Shown in pieces: positions 1 through 10,619 of a stretch of 64,000 nt of DNA. The DNA comes from Tricholoma matsutake (taxonomy: Eukaryota; Basidiomycota; Agaricomycetes; Agaricales; Tricholomataceae). Each line of letters begins with the position of its first letter. Position 1 is the first letter of the stretch. The stretch covers positions 9,052,001-9,116,000 of the forward strand of contig AP026539.1 of NCBI GenBank assembly GCA_026075535.2, read 5' to 3'. Below the pieces are notes generated by a model, which saw nothing but the letters and a program-made list of their open reading frames with translations, did no database searches and was not told where the DNA came from. The position numbers and the translations under genes were made by a program.

Positions 1-218
1 GTGGAGGTAGACAAAGGAGGCATGAGTGTAGTGTACCGGTGTTTTGCACAGTAGAATCATGAACACATTGTGATCATGTGCCTCCCCATTCTTTATCTCT
101 CTCTCTCATCAATGCATGCAGTATCTCACTCCCTCTTCTGCTCATTCTCTCCACATCAAGTTATCTGTTTGCTCCTAGTCATTCTTTTCATTCTTTTTAT
201 TTTGCACTCTTTACACAT

Positions 219-2157
219 ATGCCAGACAATATGAGAGATACCAGAGGACAGAGAGCAAAGGGTAGACATCCAACACATCCAAGGGCACCAGCTGAAGGAA
301 CTGATAGTGGACATGGCTCCAGATTGCTTACAGACACTTTCATAGTGGAGGAAGAGAGAAACCTGAGAGTGGGAACAAACCAGTGGGTTGAGGCTCCACA
401 GGCGACAGAACAAATGGAGGTATGATGGTCAACACACATTGCTTCCTTGGCAAGACCTATGCAGGCAGCCACACTGAACATGACCTTTGTCAAAGCACCC
501 CCTGGTGGGAGATGCACAGCTATGTATATCAAGTACTTCTGTCAGTAGTTGAGGAAACCACAGGATTGTTGGTGGGCCAATGGATTTGTCTGGGAACACT
601 GATGGGTTTTGGGACATCACTACACCCCAGGTGAATTCAGAGGCTCGCAATGCTATTCCAGTAGGCTGAAAGTATTTGGCAATGAGTGCTGCCCCAGGCG
701 GCACCCCACACAGAGGACATGACCCCACTCACTGTGCATTGACAGTGGATTTCTCCCCCACACATTTTGACAAACCTCAGAGCATTGTACCCATCCCACA
801 GGAAAATGCATTGGGCACCCACTACAACCTGACTTCACCAATGAGAGCTGTGCTAGCACATTCAAGGATACCTATGTCAAGCCCAATCTCACTCCCCTAC
901 TCCAGAGGAACAATAGTACCAGCACTCATACACCCTCACCAACAAGTCAGCAGTCAGGCAAATATCATACATGCAATGTGAATGTGGCATGGGTAGTTGT
1001 GAAAGGCCTGATCCCAATTCCCAAGGGATTCACGGAACAAGGCTATGCACCAGCATTAGTGGGAGGCATATCCTATGAGGTCTGTTCACCAAGATTGCAG
1101 AGAGGGAGCACACGAGTATCAAGTGCTGGGAGGAGGCTTTTTACAGAATATTCTGGGACAAAGCAATCAGTTTCACATGGCCCACAGAGACACCCCCCTG
1201 AACCAAAGTATGAATTACCCAGGCTGCATGCTGCCACAGCAACATGCATACAGTTTGGCCAGCAGACAGCCTCACAAGCATGTGTTCATTTGAATGCCAC
1301 TGGCCAGCAGATAGCCTCTCAAGCACACATTCATGTTCATCATTGCAAATACATATTTTTCTTACATATTGACATGCATATAGTCAGGAATATGCAACCC
1401 CCACACTGTGCAGGATTAGACTGGGGCATACACACTTTGGCAGGCAGATACCCACTTCCATAGTGTTTGTAGCATGCAGGAACTTGTTTCTCCATTGTAT
1501 TGATGTGCACATAGGCAGAACTGCAGGCTACTCCGCCAGCTGTATGACCTCACAGTCAGTGCAAACCCAGTCCCACCAATACTGCAACTACCTTACAGTA
1601 CATGGAGCACTGACCAAGGGCCCAACAGCAGGGTGGGCACAGTTGTGACCTCATCACCACAATACATCTCAGGCTGAATGCTGATACTCCAGCAGAAATT
1701 GCAGCAGTGCTGGGCCCTGCAGTGGCAATCAATGATCAGACATTATGCCCAGCCAGAAGATATTTCTTCAAGGTCATAATGAATACCACAAGCGAGCTGT
1801 CAGTCACAGTGATCAAGGAGCTGAACAATGGCTTCAAGAATTACATCGCATGGTTTCTCTGTACACATAAAGCATGCTCAAAATGTGACATGATCTACTG
1901 ATGCCTTTGACACAGAAATTGGGATGAATAACAGGGGCAAAATCAGGCTGAAGCAGAAGACCATGACAGCAGCAAAGGATCATTACTTGTAAATAGATGA
2001 CTTCACAGAGATTCATGAGAATTTTACTCATGGTATGCAGAAGCATCTCATCCTGGGCAATGATGTTGAGCTGGGTGCCCCTTGGGCCCTGAACTGTATG
2101 GATATGTTTCAGGAATTTTTCAGTGTCATTGCAGCAAGACCAGACTACATGCAGGAC
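219..2157 (+). pseudogene. DIRS-like element gag (ORF1), 5' segment
   Basis: Decayed coding DNA on the plus strand. Readable stretches run from an ATG at 219, with stops and frame changes, to a clear block ending ...ARPDYMQD at 2157, where hAT copy 1 begins. The reading frame continues, inverted, at 7891 (WPVYRGYIIES...), so the gene is cut by the rearrangement described in the findings. I infer it is the gag-like first ORF of the retroelement because its far end (about 5880-5650, minus) carries the Cys/His block (CYLCGEPHSHKDH) that precedes the reverse transcriptase. No enzymatic motif is visible. It is certainly non-functional. The true start is uncertain; the ATG at 219 is only the first plausible one. 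Confidence 0.5.
2150..2157. repeat. 8-bp target duplication TGCAGGAC, left of hAT copy 1
   Basis: TGCAGGAC abuts the TAGG terminus of hAT copy 1. Its partner is not at the other end of this copy. It is found, reverse complemented as GTCCTGCA, at 7884-7891 next to hAT copy 2. Confidence 0.85.
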
Positions 2158-3662
2158 TAGGCAAGAGCATGGGTACGGGTCATGAAACCATAACCCATAA
2201 CCCATGACCTGTCACCAAAGGCTTCAGTTCAAATTCTAATACTTATTACCTACTAAGGTGTCTAGTAATCTATGTAAAACTATACTAAAAAATAAAAGGG
2301 GGTGACCCCAGCTAAGCTGTTAGAAATGGGTGGGTTTATATACCCAGGATGTGCACAGACCATTTGGTCTTGTTGTGCACATGGCAATACATTGCATCTT
2401 TGTTGATTGTTGATGTGTTACTTATCTACATTTGTACTTGCTTCAAGTTCACATCCAATTGGTACAGCCACCATGTCAAAACCACCTCCCCTTGCTTGCA
2501 AACACCACCACCACCAACTCCATTAACACCTACACCAATGACACACACTGCTTCTGGCATGCCATCAAACAACGGGCATGGGCTCAAATGATGATAGATG
2601 TCATTTGGGCCCCAAGTAAGTTTTTTAATGCTCATTTTGTTTTGTTTTGTTTCAAATAACTTAGCTTTTCATTAATTATAGGTTTTTACTGTCTTATGAT
2701 GACCCCCTAAACAGCAGACTCACACCCAACAACCGAGGAGCTGACCTCAACCTAGCACCTGCCCCCACTGCTGCAAGCAACTGCTTGCAGGGTGGACCCC
2801 AGGTGCTATGGACAACAATGGGACTGCCACAGCAACAGCACCCCCAACCACTGACAACAACCAGGAGAAGGCAGACAACAGGGGCAACAGGGACAACAGG
2901 GAAGGGTTGTGGAACAGGAGGAGACAACAATGACAACAAATGATGGGAGGAGACAACAATTACAACACGTGATGGGAGGAGACAACAATGACAGCAAATG
3001 ACAGGGAATGGAAGACTGCGACAACAAGAATGGGATCAACAAGAGGACAATGACAACCACAAGGAGAAGACTACAACAACAACAACAACCACCATGTAAA
3101 GGGGCCAGTGGGAGATGGTGAGGGACAGGCAGGGGAGGGACAATGATGGCAAGGGGCAGACCCACCAGGTGTGCCCAATGACAGGGAACAACCCAGCACC
3201 CACCCAGGGACAGGCAGGGACAACAAGGGGGGGGACAATGATGAATGATGAGGAGGAGCAGACCCACCAGGTGCACCCAATGATGGGGAACGACCCAGCA
3301 CCTGCCCCCAGCCCTGCAAGCCACTGCTTGCAGGGTGGATCATTGGTGCTAGCAGCCGATGATGAAGGGTGATGGAAGGGGACAGGACAATGGGGATGAT
3401 GGTCCCAAAGTGACAACCACCCCCCCCCCCCCCCCTCTCATTCGCAAATGTGGGGTAGGGGTGGTTTTTAGTGTAATTACATATTTTTTAGTTTAGATAG
3501 AATAATTTATATACTGGGCAAAACCCATGTGGGAACCAACACCCATGTGTACCTGTGTGTACCTGCCATGTACTAACCCGTGGGTCAACAGGTTGCTACC
3601 TGTGCGGGTACAGGTATGGGTAGAGCTCTGTGTACCCATGGGAGTACCCATGCTATTGCCTA
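2158..3662 (+). mobile_element. Non-autonomous hAT-like element, family I, copy 1 (1505 bp)
   Basis: The ends are inverted repeats (TAGGCAAGAGCATGGGTAC at left, GTACCCATGCTATTGCCTA at right), followed inward by repeated ACCCGTACCC-like palindromes typical of hAT subterminal regions. No transposase is encoded. The interior holds a P/T-rich reading frame (2349-2591), an exon end reading SNDDRCHLGPK in the next frame, a GTAAGT...AG intron-like segment (2616-2681), runs of GACAACAATGACAAC (2810-3080), two AGCAACTGCTTGC hairpins (2769, 3318) and a C-tract hairpin near 3415-3470. Copy 2 at 7892-9427 is nearly the same element in the opposite orientation. Confidence 0.88.
2616..2681 (+). other. Intron-like segment in hAT copy 1
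   Basis: GTAAGT at 2616 and ATTATAG ending at 2681 delimit a 66-nt T-rich segment after the exon ...HLGPK. The matching segment in copy 2 (8930 to 8865, minus) keeps a CTAAC branch-point-like motif. Splicing is inferred, not shown. Confidence 0.55.
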
Positions 3663-5640
3663 ATTGTCATAAGTGTGGATCATGGTAATCTATGGCCTTG
3701 TGTACAAAGTCTTTTAAATAAAAAGGTACATTTGGTGGAAATGCATATAGCAGGAAAGACACCCCTTGAGGGCTTATCTGTGGGTTTCTCCACCATAGGA
3801 ATTTAAGTCATCAAGATCCATAGTTTGTGCTCCTGGATAAGTTTCACAATTTCTCAGAGGATCACATTTTGCTGGGTGCCCCATGATCTCCCTTTCTCCA
3901 GGGCACCCACTATGCCCTTGTTGTCTGAGCATATGATTATGTGGCACCTTGTGAGCTTTCCCGCTATCAACATCTGAACTGCCAGCTCCACTGCCACCAT
4001 CTCACCCTGACCAATCTCACATCCTTCTGATCTCCAACCCTCTTTGAATTGCCATGTGAGCCATTTCCCATTGAGTATCAGGCCAATCCCCCACCCAGAT
4101 GATGCATCGACATACAGTTTGGCATCCAATGGTTCTGGGGGCCAGATGATCTTCATTTGAACACACTTCTCCTGTAGTCGCTGTCTCCACCAAGCCATGT
4201 CTTCAGAGGTTCCTGCTGATAGCTTATGCTTCACTTCACTTGCCCTGTCAGCCTTGAAACTGCCCTGGAATTTGTACAACGAGACTAAACATGACTGACC
4301 TTCCAGTATGATGAGGGTTCAGGGTGCCAATCACCCTCTCAGTTTCTTTTGCAGTATGAGGTGAACTGTGTGTCCAGGATAAGATCTGCTCCAGGTACTT
4401 GGCCTTCTTCTTCTCTGGGAGCTCCACCCTCTTTGCAGATAGGTCCAACCAAAAACTGATGTACATGAATGCCATTGAGAAATCAACAAATTTTTCTGGT
4501 GCCCACAGCCATCCTAGTTCTTCTGCAATGTTCCGTATGAGTGCTGATGAGTAGGTGAATTCATGAGAACCATTGTATAGGTGACATGAAGGGTAATGGA
4601 AAAAGATAAAGTTGTCCACCCATTTAACAACTGCCTCAATACCCCAGCTCAGAAGTATCTTGGCCATTGCATCTGCCACTCTGCCAAATATTGCCAGTGA
4701 AGGCAACACACCAAAATTCAAAACATGGTCAAGATGTTCTAAGTCCTTTGATCATTATTGCTAGTAAATGGCATGCAGATGGGTGAAGTGGGGTGTTGCA
4801 AAATGCAGAGTCGATGTCAAATACCACTGCTTGTGTTCCCTTGGGCCCATTGGCAACCAACAATAAGTGAAAGGTTGCCTGGTTGATGGGAATTTTGATG
4901 GGAATTTGATGGGAATGTTTAGTGGGCACAGATTGATGTGGAATTGATGGGAGCATGATATCAATGCATATTGGGTGTTGTTTCATGGTCTGATTCTATA
5001 TTTAGCAGTACTTTGATGTGGATATTGATGTGTGTGCACATTGGAGTGTTTTTGGTATATACAGCTATTTTGTGTGCGTGTTATATGTGTTGGTGTGTAC
5101 AGCTGTTGTGCATGCATGTTGTGTGTGTAGTAAGTCTGTGAGGGCACCAGACTTACAATACACACTCCAAGAATGACCCCCAGGTGCATTGGAACTTTTT
5201 TGAGTCTACAGTTGTGTTAATAGAAGTCTTTGTAGGGTCGATCATGTATTTCTGTGTTGCATTGCAAGGCAAAGTCTTGAGGTCAATGCAATTCTTATTC
5301 TTTGGATACGAGTGATTTATAATGATACTGTGCTTGCCACCACCTTGGTCAATAACTGCAAGAGGAGCGGTGCAAAAATGTCCGATGAGGGAGAAAAGTA
5401 CATCTGGGTCATAACCATGCGATAGTCTACCAAGAGCGATTTCTTCAGCATATTTTTTAACAATGAAATCTTCATCCTCTTGTGATATGTAATGATTGTG
5501 AGGAATGGACAAGAAAGTGAGAAATTTTCTAAGCCACAAAGGAAGCCTTCCCTGAGGCCCACCAGAATGTCATTAAACTCATTCAGGATGCCTGCATCCC
5601 TCAGAGTGGTTTCCCAAGGTTCAGCTTTAAGCTTGGTTAT
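3663..5640 (-). pseudogene. DIRS-like reverse transcriptase-RNase H (decayed)
   Basis: Read on the minus strand from about 5640 down. The N-terminal part has LVGLREGF; then come TAPLAVIDQGGGKHSIIIN, SINTTVDSKKFQCTWGSF, VFDIDSAFCNTPLHPS (catalytic Asp region), IFGRVADAMAK and VKWVDNFIFF. The last is the position of the usual VDD motif, here VDN, so one catalytic Asp is lost. RNase H follows with LYVDASSG, EMVAVELAV and CSDNKG. The coding trace then runs through KPTDKPSRGVFP to the hAT end at 3663. Frameshifts and a GT-rich insert near 4987-5150 break it. The order RT-RNase H then recombinase, plus the motif wording, fits basidiomycete DIRS-type elements; assignment to the exact clade is inference. 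The recombinase part lies beyond hAT copy 2, at 9740-10089. Confidence 0.78.
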
Positions 5641-5649
5641 GATCAGGAA

Positions 5650-6046
5650 TGTGTTGTCTCTTGCAGATCTGTGGGAGAGGTCTCCACACAAGGACATGAA
5701 TTGCTGTAGGTGCAGGTGGGACCTTGCCAACAACCAGAAGAGCCAACATTGAATGCAATGCATACAATCCTATTTCCGAGGAGTCTGTCGATCCATTTTC
5801 TTTGCTTGTTGGTGATGAGTCATTTTGTGTTTCCCTGGTGGTCTTTGTGGGAATGTGGTTCTCCACAGAGATAGCATCTGAAGGTTGTCAGTGCCTGGAA
5901 GGGCCAAAAGGAAGGGGGAAAGTACTGAGATTGACATCCTCCATGATTGGAATTAGACACCCCCCAGCTCTGCAAGCCACACCCTCAACCTCACACCCCT
6001 GAAGACATGCTCCTGCCAAAGTGGCCATTATTTGATCTGAAACTTG
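5650..6046 (-). pseudogene. DIRS-like gag, 3' segment with Cys/His block
   Basis: On the minus strand the frame RSNNGHFGRSM...FRCYLCGEPHSHKDH, with two in-frame TGA codons, leads into a second Cys-rich stretch (CIAFNVGSSGCWQGPTC type) immediately upstream of the reverse transcriptase. The pair of Cys/His blocks is what one expects at the end of a DIRS-like gag. It connects to the segment at 7717-7891 once the hAT MITE (6055-7708) and one of its target duplications are ignored. Frameshifts make it a pseudogene. Confidence 0.55.
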
Positions 6047-6054
6047 GAAGGTAT

Positions 6055-7708
6055 TAGTGTTTGCAGGTCCAGTCCATAGAACCAAAAAAAGACCAAAACT
6101 TGACTGAATTGGACCAGAAAAGACCAGACCAGAGGTCTATCTATGGACCGGTCTTTTGCAGTGATAGGCCCACCTCATCTTCCAAGCTCTGAAAATGTTC
6201 CCACACACTCTGACACTTCCCCTTCTGCAACCCATTGTTCTATAAATGTGAACAAACCTCTACGAATGCACAAAATGCCTACAAAACACTTTGCGATGCT
6301 CCAAACTACTTTGCACCACTTTGCAGTACATTGCATGCCCCCAGCCACTGTATTCCTATTGCACCACACTTCGGACATGCACAGCACACATTCCACATGC
6401 TGATGTGTTGTACATTGAGCACACTGGGCATGAGGAAACAAGAAACCAAGCTTTTTAGGATGCATTGTGATGTTTTTTGATATATCTGTGATTTGCTGCA
6501 ATAACAACACAAAGGGCTTTGATATATTATGGCTTTGCACATTTTCTTCCTCATCATTTCTCATTTACTTTGTGATTTGGACACCCTTTTACTGCCTTAT
6601 GTCTTCCTCATGTTTGCCTCATGGCCTTTTTCCTTTTCTAGTACTATCTCTTTAAAACATATATAACCTGTACTATCTACCTGCATCAACAAAAAATCAT
6701 CTTCACATATTGTCTATTGTCAGATCTAAGAAGTTCTGCTCTTAAGTTTTAGCTCTAGTCTTAGTCCAAAGCTCTGCGGTCTTCTGCGAACTTCTTCATT
6801 CCGCTACTTGGTATCTCGAAACTATCATCTCTCACCTATCATATTCATCGTCATTATCATCCATCATCACTATCATATCCTATCACATTTTAACATCATC
6901 TAATTCCATTATTACCTTTGAAACCCATTTGCGACATTGTGAACACCTTTGTACAGCTTTGCAGTGCTTTGTAGTGCATCACAGCACTTTGCAGAACTTC
7001 ATACACATTTGCCCTTGATACCCACCCCTCAGTTTAGTGTGGTGATATTTGGTACCACCTTGCACCCTTCCTCTGACTCATGTTACATCTCCTAAAGCCA
7101 GTTTGTTTGGTTTTGGTTGAGTTTCCAGGTTGAGCATCATCAGCAGTCCAGTTGCTGGTCTTTCATTTTGAGAAATATAGTAGGACAGATGAAAAACCGG
7201 GTTAAACCGGTTGCAACTGCTCTTTTGTTCCAACATGTATTTGACCTTATTTACACACATATTTACTTCATTTTCAGTCCCTGGATCATCAAAAATGGTC
7301 AAGAATTGGTTGAGATAGACCAAAAACATTTTTGTATGAGTATTTTATACAACTTTGATTGCATTGCTTATTACCTGAGCTATATTTTTTTTGCACACCT
7401 ATATAACATCATAAACATAGAAACAACACACTTAACCATCTGTACTGTGTGATCCTATTGATTTAACAGCCCAAATATAAGGTATTGGTTATAATTGTTG
7501 AGATACATATGGGTTATTTCCTATGAAAATTTTTATGACAAAAGACCGGTCTGAACCAGTCTTTTTGTGGTCCTTGGACCGAATGGGACTGGTCCTAAAT
7601 GGTCCGGTTGTGGTCCCCCAAAGTCTGGGTTGGTCCTAGACCAGTTGCTGTTGATGGCTGCCCCATTTGGAAGTCAAAAACTGGACTGGACTGGACCTTT
7701 AAACACTA
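6055..7708. mobile_element. hAT-like MITE, family II, interrupted by a solo LTR
   Basis: Ends are TAGTGTTTGCAGGTCC and its inverted counterpart GGACCTTTAAACACTA. The flanking 8-mers GAAGGTAT (6047-6054) and GAAGGGAT (7709-7716) match at 7 of 8 positions, as a hAT target duplication should. Without the solo LTR the element is about 670 bp. It holds no coding sequence, only GGTCC/GGACC and CCGGTT palindromic repeats near both ends. A 303-bp relative lies at 17386-17688. Removing it joins the gag reading frame (TPSLPSFRSNN), which supports these boundaries. Confidence 0.8.
6163..7142 (+). mobile_element. Solo LTR of gypsy 2/4 family (980 bp)
   Basis: Begins TGATAGGCCCACC and ends GAGCATCATCA, flanked by GCAG on both sides (6159-6162, 7143-7146). 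An internal ACATATATAACC is a TATA-box candidate. Related LTRs are at 26398-26873, 28978-29968, 39737-40741, 40884-41158 and 53202-54378. The last directly follows a gypsy pol and a purine tract, which identifies the family. Confidence 0.88.
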
Positions 7709-7716
7709 GAAGGGAT

Positions 7717-7891
7717 GGTGTGTCAGCAGTTGGTTGTCATAGTTGCTCCAGCACTGTTGGAAGCAGGTTCCTCATCTTGTACTTGTAAAACAGGTGCTTG
7801 TCAAAAATCAATCTGTATGAATCATCCCTCCTCCCAATCCATGAAATATAGGACTCAATAATGTAACCCCTGTACACTGGCCAGTCCTGCA
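7717..7891 (-). pseudogene. DIRS-like gag, middle segment, inverted
   Basis: Minus strand: WPVYRGYIIESYISWIGRRD ... YKYKMRNLLPTVLEQL, starting exactly at the hAT copy 2 boundary (7891). It continues the frame that stops at 2157 on the plus strand (...ARPDYMQD), and so shows that the DNA between the two hAT copies is upside down relative to its flanks. Confidence 0.75.
7884..7891. repeat. 8-bp sequence GTCCTGCA, exchanged target duplication
   Basis: Reverse complement of the TGCAGGAC at 2150-2157. It borders hAT copy 2 on its left, while the right border has ATGACAAT (9428-9435). The second duplicate of ATGACAAT is found, inverted as ATTGTCAT, at 3663-3670. Confidence 0.85.
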
Positions 7892-9427
7892 TAGGCAATA
7901 GCATGGGTACTCCCGCAGGTACCCAGAGCTCTACCTGTACCTGTACCTGCATGGGTAGCAACCTGTCGACCCATGGGTTAGTACACAGCGGGTACACATG
8001 GGTACATGTGGGTGTTGGTTCCTGCACAGGTTTTGCCCAGTATATAAATTATTCTATCTAAACTAATAAATATGTAATTACACTAAGAACCACCCCCACC
8101 CCACATTTGTGAGCAAGAGAGGGGGGTGGTTGTCACTTTGGGACCATCCCTGTTGTCCTGTCCCCTTCCATCGCCCTTCATTGTCAGCTGCTCACACCCA
8201 TGATCCACCCTGCAAGCAGTAGCTCGCAGGGCTGGGGGTGGGTGCTGGGCCATTCCCCATCATTGGGTGCACCTGGTGGGTCTGCTCCTCCTCATCATTC
8301 ATCATTGTCCCCCCCTCGCTGTCATTCCCCTGCCTGTCCCTGGGTGGGTGCTGGGTCATTCCCTGTCGTTGGGCACACCTGGTGGGTCTGACCCTTGCCA
8401 TTGTCATCCCCCCCTCCCTGTCCCTCACCATCTCCCACTGGCCCCTTTACATGGTGGTGGTTGTTGTTGTTGTAGTCTTCTCCTTGTGGTTGTCGTCATC
8501 CTCTTGTTGATCCCATTCTTGTTGTCGTGGTCTTCCATTCCCTGTCATTTGCCATTGTTGTCATCTCCTCCCATTGTTTGTTGTCATTGTTGTCTCCTCC
8601 CATCATTTGTTGTCATTGCTGTCTCCTCCCATTCCACAACCCTTCCCTGTCATTCCTGTTGTCACTGTTGTCTGCCTTCTCCTGGTTGTCATCAGTGGTT
8701 GGGGGTGCTGTTGCTGTGGCAGTCCCATTGTTGTCTGTAGCACCTGGGGTCCACCCTGGGAGCAGTTGCTCACAGCAGTGGGGGCAGGTGCTAGGTTGAG
8801 GTCGGCTCCTCAGTTGTTGGGTGTGAGTCTGCTGTTTAGGGGGTCATCATAAGACAGTAAAAACCTATAATTAATGAAAAGCTAAGTTAGTTGAAACAAA
8901 ACAAAACAAAATGAGCATTAAAAAACTTACTTGGGGCCCAAACAACATCTATTGTTGTTTGAGCCCATGCCCATTGTTTGAGCCCATGACCATTGTTTGA
9001 GCCCATGCCTGTCATTTGATGATGTGCCAGAAGCAGTGGGTGTTGTCAGTGTAGGTATTAACGGAGTTGGTGGTGGTGGTTGCGAGCAAGGGGAGGTGGT
9101 TTTGACATGGTGGCTGTACTGATTGGATGTGAACTTGAAGCGAGTACAAATGTAGATAAGTAACATGTCAACAATCAACAAAGACATGATGTATTGCCAT
9201 GTGCACAGCAAGACCAAATGGTCTGTGCACATCCTGGGTATATAAACCCACCCATTTCTAATGGCTTAGCTGGGGTCACCCCCTTTTATTTTTTAGTATA
9301 GTTTTACATAGATTACTAGACACCTTAGTAGGTAATAGGTATTAGAATTTGAACTGAAGCCTTTGGTGATGGGTAGGTCATGGGTTACAGGTTATGGTTT
9401 CATGACCTGTACCCGTGCTATTGCCTA
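7892..9427 (-). mobile_element. Non-autonomous hAT-like element, family I, copy 2 (1536 bp, inverted)
   Basis: TAGGCAATAGCATGGGTAC at 7892 and CCCGTGCTATTGCCTA at the right end. It is a near-complete reverse copy of 2158-3662, with the same P/T-rich frame (9232 to 8927, minus, ending NRCCLGPK), the same intron-like segment (8930 to 8865), hairpins and C-tract. There is no transposase. The closeness of the two copies suggests recent amplification, or homogenisation through the recombination that inverted the DNA between them. Confidence 0.88.
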
Positions 9428-9739
9428 ATGACAATACATTGATTGCACATGCATGGTTCAAGTAATGATAATGGTCATGCAACCTCTTTCTCACTACCAT
9501 GCACAATGCCCCCTGTTATACAGACCCAGTACACTACTGCCTACCCCAATGGATGATCAGACAACCTATTCCAGCTGGCCAAGATTCACAGTGGGAGGCT
9601 CTCATGCAATACTGCTCACCCTCTACCTTATGCTCAGTGGATCCCAACAGCACATGCAAACCTACCATGGCCAAACATTGTAGGTTCAAGGAGTGGCTGT
9701 GAACAGAACAACTCAAGCAAAAGACACAAGCAGACTGCC

Positions 9740-10089
9740 CAAGTATCTGGCCTTCTGTGAGGGACTCAGAATTCAGAACAATGATGCACTCCCAGCCAGG
9801 GAGGATCTTCTTATAGCATGGGCAACATCATATGCAGGTTGATTAGCTGGAAGGACAGTTGGTGCAAAGATCTTGGCTATAAAGAAGGAACACCAGACAT
9901 GAGGACTGGCATGGCAAGGGGGGGAACAGTTGTGTCAGATTCTGAAAGGGGTGGAGGAAATGAGATTGGCATCATTGTTTTACAGCAAGAGGGCTTCTGT
10001 GACCATATCAATGCTTGATGACCTCAACAGTGGGCTGGATAGATCTTCCAGATTGGATAACTGTGTTTGTGCCATCTGTTGTCCTGTAA
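9740..10089 (+). pseudogene. Tyrosine recombinase of the DIRS-like element, N-terminal part
   Basis: Plus strand, one frame with two in-frame TGA codons: YLAFCEGLRIQNNDALPA, GRTVGAKILAIKKEH, GLAWQGGEQL, ILKGVEEMRLAS, VTISMLDDLNSGLD, CVCAICC. This resembles the N-terminal core-binding part of the recombinase that follows RT-RNase H in basidiomycete DIRS-like elements. The catalytic Arg/His/Tyr half is missing because the 6.2-kb TIR element begins at 10090. The stretch 9428-9739 upstream is low-quality linker sequence in line with the RNase H end at 3663 once the inversion is undone. Confidence 0.62.
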
Positions 10090-10295
10090 TTTACACTGCC
10101 CCACCTATTCCGGTCAGACTCTGGTTATTCCAGTCAGACTCCAGTTATTCTGGTCGGACTCCAGTTATTCCAGTTGGACTCCAGTTATTCCAGTTATTCC
10201 GGTCGGATTCCAGTCAGACTAACCAGAATAACTGGAGTCTGACCGGAGTCCAGTGGATTCCAGTGGATTCCAGTGGACTCTGGTGGAATCTGGTA
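10090..10295. repeat. Subterminal repeat array, left end of the 6.2-kb element
   Basis: Degenerate tandem 10-20-bp units built from TCCGGTCAGACTC, CCAGTTATTC and CCAGTGGATT in both orientations, able to pair with each other. The right end (16040-16250) has the same kind of unit. Confidence 0.75.
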
Positions 10296-10364
10296 TAATA
10301 GACTAACTTGGTTTTAGAAATGTATCCATATAAATAACATTGAACATAGACAGAATTGTTACAT

Positions 10365-10410
10365 GTCATCATCACTATCACTATCACTATCACTATCACT
10401 ATCACTATTG
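10365..10410. repeat. Hexanucleotide repeat encoding Ser-Asp tail
   Basis: Repeated ATCACT (AGTGAT on the coding strand) gives an (SD)n tail directly before the stop of the KDZ-associated protein. Confidence 0.8.
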
Positions 10411-10562
10411 TTTGCCTTACTTGCCTTTTCCTCTTGTTTTGCAATAACATGTCTAGTATGATAAAATAGCATGCTATGCAGAAACCAGTTGAAGTTACCA
10501 GCTGTCATTTTCTTCAACATTGATTCATATCCTCCCATCCATGCATTTAACTGTTCACAAGC

Positions 10563-10619
10563 CTGTTTGTTGCATGTTAGTCAGTATTATTGTTACATGA
10601 AACAAGTATCAAAGCTTGC
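10563..10619 (-). other. GC-AG intron in the KDZ-associated gene
   Basis: The 5' site is CACACAG|GCAAGC, with branch-like CTGACTAAC and 3' site AAACAG|GCTTGTG. Removing 57 nt keeps the frame and replaces a premature end with a conserved continuation (ACEQLNAWMGG). Confidence 0.7.

Noticed and set aside
2694..3416. Several minus-strand frames rich in Cys, Leu and Val in hAT copies 1 and 2
   Set aside because: Low-complexity antisense of GACAAC/CACC repeats; not conserved as protein between the copies except by DNA identity.
3421..3436. Poly-C tract as a sign of assembly gap filling
   Set aside because: C/G tracts recur at the same place in related elements as stems of GC-rich hairpins; the exact length may still be inaccurate.
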